Source: Bacillota bacterium
GTDB taxonomy: Bacteria; Bacillota; Clostridia; Christensenellales; SZUA-584
Reading direction: 5' to 3'
Length of the DNA: 32,810 bases
Assembly (NCBI GenBank): GCA_023416745.1
Contig: JAEZHF010000097.1
Coordinates: forward strand, 1 to 32,810
The position numbers and the translations under genes are program-made. Positions 1-8,298 of this stretch are shown in pieces. Under the pieces are notes generated by a model, which made no database searches, was not told the origin of the DNA, and was given only the letters and a program-made list of their open reading frames with translations. Within the stretch, counting starts at the first letter, position 1, and the number at the start of each line of letters is the position of its first letter.

Positions 1-49
1 GAGCAAGGTTCGCGTGTGCAAGAAGTGCGGCGAAACCTTTGACAAGTGA
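1..49 (+). CDS. rplX: 50S ribosomal protein L24, C-terminal end (partial)
   Basis: Only the last 15 codons and the TGA stop (47-49) are inside the window. They read SKVRVCKKCGETFDK, a typical L24 C-terminus with a CxxC pair as seen in many Firmicutes L24 proteins. Its place directly before rplE is the conserved order. L24 is an early assembly protein of the large subunit. The start lies outside the window. Confidence 0.85.
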   Translation, partial: SKVRVCKKCGETFDK

Positions 50-62
50 GGAGGAGAGTTAA

Positions 63-602
63 ATGCCCAGGTTAAAGGATACTTACATGAGCGATGTTGT
101 GCCTGCGCTGATGAGCAAGTTCGGATACAAGAACGTCATGCAGGCGCCCAAGCTCGAAAAGATAGTCATCAACATGGGTCTTGGCGACACGAAGGACAAC
201 CCGAAGGGTCTGGACGCCGCCGTGGCTGACCTTGCGATCATTTCGGGTCAGAAGCCGGTGGTGACCAAGGCGAAAAAGAGCGTCGCAAACTTCAAGGTGC
301 GCGAAGGCATGAAGATTGGCGCGAAGGTGACGCTCCGCGGAACCCGTATGTATGAGTTTGCCGACAGGCTGATGAACGTCGTCCTGCCGCGCGTGAGAGA
401 CTTCAGAGGCATTTCGCCCACGTCGTTCGACGGCCGGGGCAACTTCTCGATGGGTCTCAAAGAGCAGCTGGTGTTTCCGGAAATCATCTATGACAACGTG
501 GATAAGATCCGCGGCATGGATATCGTGATGGTAACGTCGGCGCAAACGGACGAGGAAGCCAGAGAGCTGCTGACGCTGCTCGGCATGCCTTTCAAGCGTT
601 AA
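63..602 (+). CDS. rplE: 50S ribosomal protein L5
   Basis: A 179-residue protein of normal L5 length. L5 binds 5S rRNA and forms part of the central protuberance contact with the small subunit. Recognisable stretches are KIVINMGLGD near residues 33-42, a KPVVTKAKKSVANFKVREG segment in the middle and the RDFRGISPTSFDGRGNF region. The ATG at 63 follows GAGGAGAG at 49-56. It sits 13 nt behind rplX and 12 nt before rpsZ, inside one long ribosomal operon. Confidence 0.97.
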   Translation: MPRLKDTYMSDVVPALMSKFGYKNVMQAPKLEKIVINMGLGDTKDNPKGLDAAVADLAIISGQKPVVTKAKKSVANFKVREGMKIGAKVTLRGTRMYEFADRLMNVVLPRVRDFRGISPTSFDGRGNFSMGLKEQLVFPEIIYDNVDKIRGMDIVMVTSAQTDEEARELLTLLGMPFKR

Positions 603-614
603 GGAGGAAATAAC

Positions 615-800
615 GTGGCTAAGAAGTCGATGATTAACAAACAGCAAAAAGGCTCGAAGTTTTCCACGAGAAACTACACGCGTTGCAGCATTTGCGGACG
701 TCCGCACTCGGTGCTGCGCAAATACGGTGTCTGCCGTATCTGTTTCCGGGAACTTGCTTACAAAGGTGAAATACCCGGCGTAAGAAAAGCGAGCTGGTAA
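615..800 (+). CDS. rpsZ: 30S ribosomal protein S14, zinc-binding type Z
   Basis: A 61-residue short S14 with a complete zinc ribbon (C24, C27, C40, C43), the zinc-bearing form rather than the longer zinc-free paralogue. It assembles late into the head of the 30S subunit. The GTG start at 615 follows AAGGAGG at 601-607. The 35-nt gap before rpsH is the largest in this early part of the operon but holds no obvious terminator. Confidence 0.96.
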   Translation: MAKKSMINKQQKGSKFSTRNYTRCSICGRPHSVLRKYGVCRICFRELAYKGEIPGVRKASW

Positions 801-835
801 GCTTTTGTGTTAGATAAAACAAGGAGGTAATTTTA

Positions 836-1234
836 ATGCCTGTAACTGATCCTGTGGCGGATATGCTTACACGTATCCGTAATGCGATAGGAGCCAAGCA
901 CGAGGTGATCGATATGCCCGCTTCCCGCACGAAGAAGGCGATCGCCGGCATACTGCTTAAAGAAGGCTTCATCAAAGGGTATGAATATAAAGAGGAAGGC
1001 CCCCAAGGGATTATTCGCATCACGCTGAAATACGGCGAGAAGGATTCGTCCATTATCAACGGCCTTAAGAAGATCAGCAAGCCGGGCCTTAGGGTGTATG
1101 CGGGCAAGGATGAGCTTCCCAAAGTTCTGGGCGGGCTGGGCATTGCCATCATATCCACATCCAAAGGCATCATGACGGACCGTGATGCCCGGCAGCTGGG
1201 CGTGGGCGGCGAAGTCATCGCCTACGTGTGGTAG
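836..1234 (+). CDS. rpsH: 30S ribosomal protein S8
   Basis: A 132-residue S8, the usual length. It begins with the family signature DPVADMLTRIRNA and ends with GGEVIAYVW, the conserved C-terminus that contacts 16S rRNA. S8 is a primary 16S rRNA binder and, in E. coli, the translational repressor of the spc operon. No candidate target mimic was identified here. The ATG at 836 follows AAGGAGG at 821-827. Confidence 0.97.
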   Translation: MPVTDPVADMLTRIRNAIGAKHEVIDMPASRTKKAIAGILLKEGFIKGYEYKEEGPQGIIRITLKYGEKDSSIINGLKKISKPGLRVYAGKDELPKVLGGLGIAIISTSKGIMTDRDARQLGVGGEVIAYVW

Positions 1235-1271
1235 CCATAAAGAGAATCACGCGAATGCGGAGGAGATAAAA

Positions 1272-1808
1272 ATGTCGAGAATCGGTAAACTGCCCATCAC
1301 GCTTCCCAAAGGCGTCACGGTAACGGTGGAGGGAAATGTGGTTCGGGTGAAAAGCAGCAAAGGCGAGCTGACTGAGCGCATTCCGGCCGAAGTACAGGTG
1401 GAATTGGAAGAGGGTGTGCTGGTTGTGAAGCGCGGCGGCGACGACAAGCGCAGCCGGGCAATGCACGGCCTGACACGCGCGCTGTTGGCCAACATGGTGA
1501 CGGGCTTGACTGACGGCTTCACCAAAACGCTTGAGATCATCGGCGTGGGTTACCGCGTACAAAAGAGCGGCAATAAGATCGTCATCAACGTCGGATATTC
1601 GCACCCGGTGGAAGTGTTTGAGACGGACAGCATCAAGCTGGATGTGGAAGGCACTAACGTTATCAAGGTGACCGGTGTGTCCAAACAGGCCGTCGGCCAG
1701 TTTGCAGCGAACATACGCGATATTCGTCCGCCGGAACCCTACAAAGGCAAGGGTATCCGTTACAGGGGCGAGAACGTGCTGCGCAAAGTCGGCAAGACCG
1801 GAATGTAG
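1272..1808 (+). CDS. rplF: 50S ribosomal protein L6
   Basis: A 178-residue L6 with the duplicated L6 fold. It starts MSRIGKLPITLPKGV and carries the C-terminal signature IRPPEPYKGKGIRY. The frame is open further upstream, to 1182 inside rpsH, but the ATG at 1272 is chosen because it has a perfect Shine-Dalgarno (GGAGGAG, 1259-1265) and gives the family N-terminus. L6 lies near the factor-binding site of the 50S subunit. Confidence 0.96.
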   Translation: MSRIGKLPITLPKGVTVTVEGNVVRVKSSKGELTERIPAEVQVELEEGVLVVKRGGDDKRSRAMHGLTRALLANMVTGLTDGFTKTLEIIGVGYRVQKSGNKIVINVGYSHPVEVFETDSIKLDVEGTNVIKVTGVSKQAVGQFAANIRDIRPPEPYKGKGIRYRGENVLRKVGKTGM

Positions 1809-1823
1809 AGAGGTGACCTTAAA

Positions 1824-2192
1824 GTGATTAACAAAGAGAATAAGAACGAGATCAGAAGAGGTCGGCACTTAAGAGTGCGCAACAAGATATCCGGTACGGC
1901 TGTAAAGCCAAGACTGAATGTGTTCCGCAGCACCAGCCACATCTACGCCCAGCTCATCGATGATGTAGCGGGTGTGACACTGGTGAGTGCGTCCACAATG
2001 AGTGCGGATATCAAAAAGGAAACAGAAGGCAAGACCAAGCAGGAGGCGGCCAAAGCTGTTGGGCTCGCCATCGGCAGGATGGCGCTGGCCAAAGGTATTG
2101 AGCAGGCGGTATTTGACCGCGGCGGTTATCTGTATATGGGCAGGATTCAGCAGTTGGCAGACGGCGCCAGAGAAGCCGGACTCAAGTTTTAG
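1824..2192 (+). CDS. rplR: 50S ribosomal protein L18
   Basis: A 122-residue L18, a 5S rRNA-binding protein of the central protuberance. Visible signatures are RVRNKISGTAVKPRLNVFRS near the N-terminus and FDRGGYLYMGRIQQLADGAREAGL at the C-terminus. The start is GTG at 1824 behind GAGAGGTG. It lies 15 nt behind rplF and is followed by rpsE in the conserved order. Confidence 0.96.
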   Translation: MINKENKNEIRRGRHLRVRNKISGTAVKPRLNVFRSTSHIYAQLIDDVAGVTLVSASTMSADIKKETEGKTKQEAAKAVGLAIGRMALAKGIEQAVFDRGGYLYMGRIQQLADGAREAGLKF

Positions 2193-2209
2193 TAAGGAGG
2201 TTTTGTCTG

Positions 2210-2776
2210 GTGCAAAGAAACGATGGTTTTAAGAACGACAGGAAGAACGATAAAGGTGGTCCCCGCGGTGGGCGCAAGAATTTCAAGCGGGATGACGAGC
2301 CGCAGGAGTTCAAGGAAAAGCTGGTTTATGTAAACCGCGTGGCCAAGGTGGTCAAGGGCGGCCGTAACTTCCGCTTCACGGCGCTGGTCGTCGTTGGTGA
2401 TGAAAAGGGTCGCGTGGGCGCGGGCCTTGGAAAAGCGGCGGAAATTCCTGACGCGATCTCCAAGGCGGTACAAAAGGCCAAGCGCAGTATGATCGAAGTG
2501 CCGCTGGTGGGCACCACGATTCCGCACGAGGTGATCGGCATATTCGGGCGAGGCCGCGTGCTGCTGTTACCGGCCAATGAAGGTACCGGCGTTATCGCGG
2601 GCGGTCCTGCGCGTGCGGTGCTGGAGCTTGCGGGCGTGAAGGACATCAAGACCAAGTCTCAGGGGTCCAATACGCCGGTGAACTGCGTGAAAGCAACGAT
2701 AGAAGGACTGAAAGCGCTCAAGACGGCCGAGCAGTACGCACGGCTGCGCGGTGTCAGCGTCGATCAGTTAAAGTAA
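2210..2776 (+). CDS. rpsE: 30S ribosomal protein S5
   Basis: A 188-residue S5. The double-stranded-RNA-binding-like core begins near residue 37 (KLVYVNRVAKVVKGGRNF) and the C-terminal domain carries GVKDIKTKSQGSNTPVN. S5 takes part in decoding fidelity and mRNA entry. The first 36 or so residues are a glycine-, lysine- and asparagine-rich hydrophilic tail that makes the protein longer than the B. subtilis form. The GTG at 2210 follows AAGGAGG (2194-2200) at about 9 nt. Confidence 0.96.
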   Translation: MQRNDGFKNDRKNDKGGPRGGRKNFKRDDEPQEFKEKLVYVNRVAKVVKGGRNFRFTALVVVGDEKGRVGAGLGKAAEIPDAISKAVQKAKRSMIEVPLVGTTIPHEVIGIFGRGRVLLLPANEGTGVIAGGPARAVLELAGVKDIKTKSQGSNTPVNCVKATIEGLKALKTAEQYARLRGVSVDQLK

Positions 2777-2786
2777 GGAGGGCATC

Positions 2787-2966
2787 ATGGCCAAGATTAA
2801 GGTACAGCTTGTGAAGAGCCCGATCGGATACGCCAAGGATCAAAAGGCGACTGTTGTAGCGCTGGGTCTCAAGAAAATGAATTCTGTGGCTGAGCATGAC
2901 GACAACGACTGCATCCGCGGCATGATCAAAAAAGTATCGCACCTGGTTCGGGTGCTGGAAGCGTAA
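2787..2966 (+). CDS. rpmD: 50S ribosomal protein L30
   Basis: A 59-residue L30 beginning MAKIKVQLVKSPIGYAKDQ and ending with a conserved VRVLEA-type tail. The ATG at 2787 follows AAGGAGGGC 3' of the rpsE stop, and the TAA is at 2964-2966. It occupies its standard place between rpsE and rplO. L30 is a small protein of the large subunit, absent from some bacteria but present here. Confidence 0.95.
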   Translation: MAKIKVQLVKSPIGYAKDQKATVVALGLKKMNSVAEHDDNDCIRGMIKKVSHLVRVLEA

Positions 2967-2981
2967 AAAGGAGGGCAGGTC

Positions 2982-3425
2982 GTGAGATTAAACGAATTGA
3001 AGCCGGCTCCTGGCTCCAAGAAGACCAAGAAGCGCGTGGGCCGAGGCATTGGTTCCGGCATGGGCAAAACCTCAACGCGCGGTCAGGGCGGCCAGTGGTC
3101 CAGAAGCGGCGGCGGCGTGCGCCCCGGTTTTGAAGGCGGCCAGATGCCGTTATCGAGAAGACTCCCCAAGAGAGGCTTCACGAACGTGTTTGCGAAAGAA
3201 TATGCCACCATCAACGTGAGCGACCTTAATTGTTTTGAGGACGGCACCGAGGTGACGGCGGAGCTTTTGAAAGAAAAAAGAATCATCAGAAAAATGTTGG
3301 ACGGCTTGAAGGTTTTGGGCAACGGAGAAATTACCAAAAAGCTGACCGTTAAGGCGGCGAAGTTTACCCAGACAGCGGCTGAAAAAATTGCGGCCGCGGG
3401 TGGAACCGCAGAGGTGATTGAATAA
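2982..3425 (+). CDS. rplO: 50S ribosomal protein L15
   Basis: A 147-residue L15. The N-terminal glycine/arginine-rich extension (about residues 8-45, GRGIGSGMGKTSTRGQGGQ) threads into 23S rRNA. The globular part holds the KRGFTNVF segment. The start is GTG at 2982 after AAGGAGGGCAG. Its TAA stop (3423-3425) shares one base with the secY start, so the two genes are very likely translationally coupled. Confidence 0.97.
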   Translation: MRLNELKPAPGSKKTKKRVGRGIGSGMGKTSTRGQGGQWSRSGGGVRPGFEGGQMPLSRRLPKRGFTNVFAKEYATINVSDLNCFEDGTEVTAELLKEKRIIRKMLDGLKVLGNGEITKKLTVKAAKFTQTAAEKIAAAGGTAEVIE

Positions 3426-4690
3426 TGTTTAGTACGCTCCGAAACGCATGGAAGGTTGCGGATATCCGCAAGAAAATGCTCTACACGGTGATGATGCTGC
3501 TTGTCTATCGCATCGGTGCGCACGTGCCGGTTCCGGGCGTGGATATTGCGGAAGTGGCCAAACTTGTCAGCAGCAACATGCTGGGTCAGTATATCGACCT
3601 CTTCTCGGGTGGCGGACTTACCAAATTTTCCATACTGGCATTAGGTATCGTACCGTACATCACGGCATCAATCATCATGAACCTTCTGACGATGGCGCTG
3701 CCGCCACTGGAGCGTATGTCCAAGGAAGGCCCCGAAGGTCGTAAGAAGATTGCGTCCATCACACGTTACGTTGGCGTGGGTCTTGGCCTTGTGCAGGCGA
3801 TCGGTACGCTGATCACCTTTGGTGACAACATCATACTGAATACCGGCACGCCGATGATACTGAACAAAATCACCATCGTGCTGTGTCTGACGGCGGGTAC
3901 CGCGCTCATCATGTGGATCGGCGAGCATATCACCGAGAACGGCGTTGGCAACGGCATATCGCTGCTGATATTTGTCAGCATTATATCGCGGCTGCCGCAT
4001 GAGGTGATTTCCAGCATAACCAATGTATCGCTGGGGTCAATGTCCTGGGTAACGCTGTTGGTCGTTTTCATCGCAGCCATTGCTATTCTGGTGGGTATTA
4101 CGTTCATTGACATGGGCGAACGCCGCATACCGGTGCAGTACGCAAAGCGTGTGATCGGCCGCAAGATATATGGCGGGCAGTCCACGCACATCCCGATGAA
4201 GATCAATCAGTCGGGCGTGCTGCCGCTGATATTCGCAATGACGCTGGTACAGTTCCCGCTGATTATCATGAGCTTCTGGCCAGAGGCGAATGCTGGCTAT
4301 CAGGCGGTCATGGGAGCCGATAAACCGCTTTATCTGGTGCTGTACGCGCTGCTGATATTCTTCTTCACTTTCTTCTACTCGCAGGTCACGTTCAATCCGA
4401 TTGACGTGTCCAAGAACCTGCAGCAGAACGGTGGATTCATCCCTGGTATTCGAGCGGGTAAGCCGACGTCGGATTATCTTCAGAAGATACTGGTGCGTGT
4501 AACGCTGTTTGGCGCGATATTCCTCGCGATCGTGGCGACGGTTCCGACCGCATTCACAGCGATCGCTGGGTTCAGTGGTTCTGCGTTTGGGGCAACGAGC
4601 CTGCTGATTATGGTGAGTGTGTCGCTGGAGACGACGAGACAGCTGGAGTCCCATCTGATGATGCGGCACTACAAAGGCTTTTTGAAATAG
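3425..4690 (+). CDS. secY: Protein translocase subunit SecY
   Basis: A 421-residue SecY, the central channel of the Sec translocon in the cytoplasmic membrane. About ten hydrophobic segments can be traced. Family stretches include YRIGAHVPVPGVD (about residues 28-40), the LGIVPYITASIIM plug/TM2 region and GFIPGIRAGKPTSDYL in the fifth cytoplasmic loop. The ATG overlaps the rplO stop by one base. It is followed by adk, the usual Firmicutes order. Confidence 0.97.
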   Translation: MFSTLRNAWKVADIRKKMLYTVMMLLVYRIGAHVPVPGVDIAEVAKLVSSNMLGQYIDLFSGGGLTKFSILALGIVPYITASIIMNLLTMALPPLERMSKEGPEGRKKIASITRYVGVGLGLVQAIGTLITFGDNIILNTGTPMILNKITIVLCLTAGTALIMWIGEHITENGVGNGISLLIFVSIISRLPHEVISSITNVSLGSMSWVTLLVVFIAAIAILVGITFIDMGERRIPVQYAKRVIGRKIYGGQSTHIPMKINQSGVLPLIFAMTLVQFPLIIMSFWPEANAGYQAVMGADKPLYLVLYALLIFFFTFFYSQVTFNPIDVSKNLQQNGGFIPGIRAGKPTSDYLQKILVRVTLFGAIFLAIVATVPTAFTAIAGFSGSAFGATSLLIMVSVSLETTRQLESHLMMRHYKGFLK

Positions 4691-4698
4691 AGGTTACC

Positions 4699-5328
4699 AT
4701 GAGATTGATGTTTGTCGGTCCGCCGGGTGCCGGAAAAGGCACGCAGGCGGTAAGAATTGCGGCGAGATACGGCATTCCTCATATCTCCACCGGCGATATG
4801 CTGCGTGAAGAGATGAAGAACGGAACGGCGCTGGGGCAGCAGGCCAAAGCGTTTATCGAAGCCGGGGCGCTGGTTCCCGACGACGTGATCATCGGGATGG
4901 TGAAGGATCGCGTGAGCCGTCCGGACGCTGCGAACGGCTTTCTGCTGGACGGGTTCCCGCGGACACGCGAACAGGCGGAAGCGCTGGTGAGCATCGCCAC
5001 GCTGGACGCAGTGGTTAACATCAATGTGCCCGACGAGAAGCTGGTACACCGGATTTGCGGACGGCGGGTGTGCCGGGACTGCGGTGCGACTTATCATGAG
5101 TCGATGCTGGAGAATCTGCACCAGTGCCCCAAATGCGGCGGAACGCTGTATGTGCGGGATGATGACAAGGAAGCAATCGTCCGTCAGCGCATCACCGTGT
5201 ATAAGCAAAAAACGCAGCCGTTGATCGAGTATTACACCGAGAAAGGCCTGCTGCACGATATTGTGGGTTCAGGCGGTATCGACGATATCACGGAAGCGAT
5301 CATTGCAGTGCTGGACCAGGTAAAATGA
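4699..5328 (+). CDS. adk: Adenylate kinase with zinc-binding LID domain
   Basis: A 209-residue enzyme catalysing ATP + AMP = 2 ADP. The P-loop GPPGAGKGT is at residues 7-15, STGDMLR follows near 30-36, and DGFPRT is near 84-89. The LID domain carries four cysteines (C125, C128, C143, C146), so it is the zinc-stabilised form common in Gram-positive bacteria. Its stop overlaps the map start by four bases (ATGA), indicating coupled translation. Confidence 0.97.
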   Translation: MRLMFVGPPGAGKGTQAVRIAARYGIPHISTGDMLREEMKNGTALGQQAKAFIEAGALVPDDVIIGMVKDRVSRPDAANGFLLDGFPRTREQAEALVSIATLDAVVNINVPDEKLVHRICGRRVCRDCGATYHESMLENLHQCPKCGGTLYVRDDDKEAIVRQRITVYKQKTQPLIEYYTEKGLLHDIVGSGGIDDITEAIIAVLDQVK

Positions 5329-6071
5329 TTACGCTGAAATCAGCCCGGGAAATTGAAGCGATGCGAGATGCCGGCCGGATAGCGGCTGAGGCTCAGGTGC
5401 TGATTGAGAGCGCGATAAGGCCGGGTGTAACGACTGTCGAGCTGGACAGCATTGCCCGGCGGCACATTGAGAAGTGTGGTGCGGTTCCCTCGTTTCTCGG
5501 ATACTGCGGGTATCCCGCGACGATCAACGCGTCGGTGAACGAGGAGATCGTGCACGGCATACCGGGTGATCGGGTGCTCAAAGATGGTGACATTGTGAGT
5601 ATCGATCTCGGCGCAAAGTACAAGGGATTTCACAGTGACTGCGCAAGAACTTATGCCGTAGGGCATATCACCGAAGAAGCCGAAAGGCTGATCAGCGTGA
5701 CTGAGCAAGCGTTCCGCGCTGGAATGGATGCATTCGCGGAGGGCGACCATCTGGTGAGCATCTCATCCGCTGTTCAAAAAACGGCGGAGTCTGCCGGGTT
5801 TTCGGTGGTTCGCGAGCTGGTGGGTCACGGTATCGGGCGAGATCTGCACGAGGAGCCCAATGTGCCCAACTTCGTCTCCGGCGGACGCGGGCCGCGGCTG
5901 CGGGCGGGCATGGTGCTGGCGATTGAGCCGATGGTGAACTACGGACGGAAAGAGACATACACCAAAGCGGACGGATGGACAGTGGTCACGAGAGATGGCA
6001 GTCTCTCCGCTCATTACGAGCATACGGTGGCGCTGACCGAAAAGGGTCCTGTGATCCTCACGGCTGTATAA
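5325..6071 (+). CDS. map: Methionine aminopeptidase, type I
   Basis: A 248-residue MetAP that removes the initiator methionine from new proteins. All five metal ligands are recognisable: D94, D105, H168, E201 and E232. The substrate-side histidine lies in the EEIVHGIPG stretch (H78). There is no N-terminal zinc finger, so it is the short bacterial form. The ATG overlaps the adk stop, and no independent Shine-Dalgarno is obvious. Confidence 0.97.
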   Translation: MITLKSAREIEAMRDAGRIAAEAQVLIESAIRPGVTTVELDSIARRHIEKCGAVPSFLGYCGYPATINASVNEEIVHGIPGDRVLKDGDIVSIDLGAKYKGFHSDCARTYAVGHITEEAERLISVTEQAFRAGMDAFAEGDHLVSISSAVQKTAESAGFSVVRELVGHGIGRDLHEEPNVPNFVSGGRGPRLRAGMVLAIEPMVNYGRKETYTKADGWTVVTRDGSLSAHYEHTVALTEKGPVILTAV

Positions 6072-6089
6072 CAGAAGGAGGGGAGCCAT

Positions 6090-6374
6090 TTGGTGGAGTA
6101 TACCGTGGAAGTGGGCCGGGTTGCGCAGTCCGCTGCGGGCAGGGATAAACACAGGTTGTTTGTCATAGTCGGCATTATCGATGAACAATATGTATATATT
6201 GCGGACGGTGATCTGCGGGTGCTGGATCGTCCGAAGAAGAAGAAGCTTCGGCACTTAAGACTCCGGCCGGAGATCCTTCAGTCCATAGCCGACAAGCTCA
6301 AAGGCGGCCTGAAGGTGTTTGATGCGGAAGTGCGCAGTGCACTTCGAGCTGTCAAGGACGACGCAGACGCATAA
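6090..6374 (+). CDS. KOW-domain RNA-binding protein (L14e-like)
   Basis: A 94-residue basic protein. The N-terminal 55 residues form a KOW/SH3-like barrel of the kind in archaeal/eukaryotic L14e (EVGRVAQSAAGRDKHRLFVI then YVYIADGDLRVLDRPKKKKL). Similar proteins lie between map and infA in many Clostridia and are presumed ribosome- or RNA-associated; the exact role is not established. The start is most likely TTG 6090, 8 nt behind GGAGG (6077-6081). GTG 6093 is the alternative. Confidence 0.85.
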   Translation: MVEYTVEVGRVAQSAAGRDKHRLFVIVGIIDEQYVYIADGDLRVLDRPKKKKLRHLRLRPEILQSIADKLKGGLKVFDAEVRSALRAVKDDADA

Positions 6375-6389
6375 GAAGGGGGAAGCGAC

Positions 6390-6611
6390 TTGTCAAAAAG
6401 CGACGTCATAGAAATGGAAGGCCGGGTAACGGAAGCTTTTCCGAATGCGGTATTCGAGGTGGAACTGGAGAACGGCCACAAAGTATTGGCGCATATATCG
6501 GGAAAGCTGCGGATGCACTACATCCGTATACTGCCCGGAGATAAAGTCACTGTGGAGATATCACCGTATGATTTGAAGCGGGGACGTATAACGTGGCGCG
6601 GCAAGGGCTAA
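6390..6611 (+). CDS. infA: Translation initiation factor IF-1
   Basis: A 73-residue IF-1 with a single OB-fold. It contains the classic stretches VIEMEGRVTEAFPNAVFEVELENGH and ISGKLRMHYIRILPGDKVTVE. IF-1 occupies the ribosomal A site during initiation and helps IF-2 and IF-3. The start codon is TTG at 6390, behind AAGGGGGAAG. Length and sequence are ordinary for the family. Confidence 0.97.
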   Translation: MSKSDVIEMEGRVTEAFPNAVFEVELENGHKVLAHISGKLRMHYIRILPGDKVTVEISPYDLKRGRITWRGKG

Positions 6612-6633
6612 TATCTAAAGGAGGATATGCAAA

Positions 6634-6747
6634 ATGAAAGTGAGACCGTCGGTGAAACCGATATGTGAGAAATGCAAGGTCATCAAGCGCAAAGGAAAAG
6701 TGATGGTGATCTGCGAGAACCCCAAGCATAAGCAGACCCAAGGGTAA
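6634..6747 (+). CDS. rpmJ: 50S ribosomal protein L36
   Basis: A 37-residue protein beginning MKVRPSVKPICEKCKVIKR. The zinc ligands of the C+ form of L36 are all present (C11, C14, C27, H32). The ATG at 6634 follows AAAGGAGG (6617-6624) and the TAA is at 6745-6747. It sits between infA and rpsM, the conserved position. Confidence 0.96.
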   Translation: MKVRPSVKPICEKCKVIKRKGKVMVICENPKHKQTQG

Positions 6748-6750
6748 TGC

Positions 6751-6790
6751 CTATACGGAGCGGCTGCAGGGCTTTCCCTGATCCGTATAG
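6751..6790 (+). promoter_or_regulatory. Large nested hairpin upstream of rpsM
   Basis: CTATACGGA (6751-6759) pairs perfectly with TCCGTATAG (6782-6790). Inside it CAGGG (6767-6771) pairs with CCCTG (6776-6780) around a CTTT loop. No U-run follows, so it does not look like a Rho-independent terminator. It lies in the only sizeable gap between rpmJ and rpsM and could be a ribosomal-protein autoregulatory leader, a pause site or an RNA-processing site. The function is inferred only. Confidence 0.5.
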
Positions 6791-6824
6791 ATTCTATATA
6801 ACTATATTCGGAGGTGTAAACTAA

Positions 6825-7193
6825 GTGGCACGTATATCTGGTATTGACCTGCCAAAGGACAAAAGGGTTGAGATTGGCCTGACTTATATATACGGCATCG
6901 GGCTCAAAACTTCCCGAGACATTTTAGCGGCGACCGGTGTTGATCCCGACACAAGGGTGAAGGATCTGACCGAGGCTGATGCCGGTAAACTGAGAGAATA
7001 TATCGATAAGAACCTGAAGGTGGAAGGTGATCTGCGCCGTGATGTGACCATGAGCATCAAGCGGCTGATGGAGATCGGCTGCTACCGCGGTATCCGCCAC
7101 CGCAAGGGTCTGCCTGTGAGAGGACAGAGCTCCAAGCAGAATGCGCGCACGAGAAAAGGCCCCAAACGGACTGCGGGCGCGAAGAGAAAGTGA
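6825..7193 (+). CDS. rpsM: 30S ribosomal protein S13
   Basis: A 122-residue S13 starting MARISGIDLPKDKRVEIGLTYIYGIG. It has the helix-two-turn-helix region and the C-terminal basic tail RGQSSKQNARTRKGPKR that reaches the P-site tRNA. S13 is a head protein contacting the large subunit. The GTG start at 6825 follows CGGAGGTG at 6810-6816. It opens the rpsM-rpsK-rpsD-rpoA-rplQ part of the cluster. Confidence 0.97.
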   Translation: MARISGIDLPKDKRVEIGLTYIYGIGLKTSRDILAATGVDPDTRVKDLTEADAGKLREYIDKNLKVEGDLRRDVTMSIKRLMEIGCYRGIRHRKGLPVRGQSSKQNARTRKGPKRTAGAKRK

Positions 7194-7202
7194 GGATAGT
7201 CA

Positions 7203-7595
7203 ATGGCTAAGCCAAAGAAAGTTTCAAGAAAGCGCAAAGAGAAAAAGAACATTGAGCGTGGTCAGGCGCATATCCGCGCTTCCTTTAACAATACGCTCGT
7301 CACGATGACTGACGTGGGCGGTAACGCGCTTTCATGGGCCAGTGCCGGCGGCATGGGTTTCCGCGGTTCCCGCAAGAGCACGCCATTTGCTGCGCAGGTT
7401 GCCGCTGAGAAGGCAGCCACGGCTGCGATGGAACACGGCCTGCGCTTTGTAGACGTGTTTGTAAAGGGCCCCGGTTCGGGACGTGAAGCGGCGATCCGCG
7501 CGCTGCAGACAGCAGGGCTTGAGGTGTGCCTTATCAAGGATGTCACGCCGATACCGCACAACGGCTGCCGTCCGCCCAAGCGCCGGAGAGTTTAA
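7203..7595 (+). CDS. rpsK: 30S ribosomal protein S11
   Basis: A 130-residue S11. The N-terminus is strongly basic (KPKKVSRKRKEKKNIERG). Family signatures are AHIRASFNNTLVTMTD and the C-terminal DVTPIPHNGCRPPKRRRV. S11 lies on the platform of the small subunit near the mRNA exit. It starts with ATG 9 nt after rpsM and is followed by rpsD at 15 nt. Confidence 0.97.
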   Translation: MAKPKKVSRKRKEKKNIERGQAHIRASFNNTLVTMTDVGGNALSWASAGGMGFRGSRKSTPFAAQVAAEKAATAAMEHGLRFVDVFVKGPGSGREAAIRALQTAGLEVCLIKDVTPIPHNGCRPPKRRRV

Positions 7596-7610
7596 GGAGG
7601 AGTTTAAGAT

Positions 7611-8240
7611 ATGGCAAGATATACAGATTCGGTATGCCGTCTTTGCCGCAGGGAAGGTTGCAAGCTCTTCCTGAAGGGAGACCGCTGCTATTCGGGAAAA
7701 TGCGCGGTGGTCAAGCGCCCCACGGCACCTGGCATGCAGAGTAAAAACAGACGTTCGAAGGTGTCGGAATACGGCCTGCAGCTGCGCGAGAAGCAAAAGG
7801 TTAAGCGCGCTTACGGCCTGATGGAACGGCAGTTTGAGAAGACTTACCGCACGGGTGAGCGCATGAAGGGAAAATCCGGCGAAAACCTGCTGGCGCTGCT
7901 GGAAGCCCGGCTGGACAACGTTGTTTATCGCCTGGGTTTGGCGGATTCGCGTCCGCAGGCACGTCAGACTGTGCTGCACGGTCACATTCTCGTGAATGGC
8001 AAGAAGGTGGATATTCCGTCTTACTCTGTAAGCGCGGGTGATGAAGTATCTGTCAAGAAGAAATCTGCTTCTGAGATTGACCGGTTCAAGGAACTGCGCG
8101 AGGGCGAAACGCGCGTGATGCCCAGCTGGCTGACGATGGACAACGCGAACCTGACAGGCAGGGTTGTTACCGCTCCGGTCAGAGAGGATATTGACCTGAC
8201 AATCGAAGAGCACCTGATCGTTGAGTATTACTCCAAGTAG
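7611..8240 (+). CDS. rpsD: 30S ribosomal protein S4, zinc-binding form
   Basis: A 209-residue S4 with a zinc cluster at its N-terminus (C9, C12, C26, C31). An S4 RNA-binding domain lies around residues 98-160 (ARLDNVVYRLGLADSRPQARQ). S4 nucleates 30S assembly and in several bacteria represses its own operon. Here it stays inside the main cluster; B. subtilis has it elsewhere. The ATG at 7611 follows AAGGAGGAG. Confidence 0.96.
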   Translation: MARYTDSVCRLCRREGCKLFLKGDRCYSGKCAVVKRPTAPGMQSKNRRSKVSEYGLQLREKQKVKRAYGLMERQFEKTYRTGERMKGKSGENLLALLEARLDNVVYRLGLADSRPQARQTVLHGHILVNGKKVDIPSYSVSAGDEVSVKKKSASEIDRFKELREGETRVMPSWLTMDNANLTGRVVTAPVREDIDLTIEEHLIVEYYSK

Positions 8241-8298
8241 CATTCGGGGAAAAGCGGTTGCCCTCAATAACGAAGAGTCTATAACGGGAGGGTTATAT

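Noticed and set aside
72..707. Long minus-strand open frame antisense to rplE
   Set aside because: It is a codon-bias shadow of a conserved ribosomal gene, with no family similarity and no start signal.
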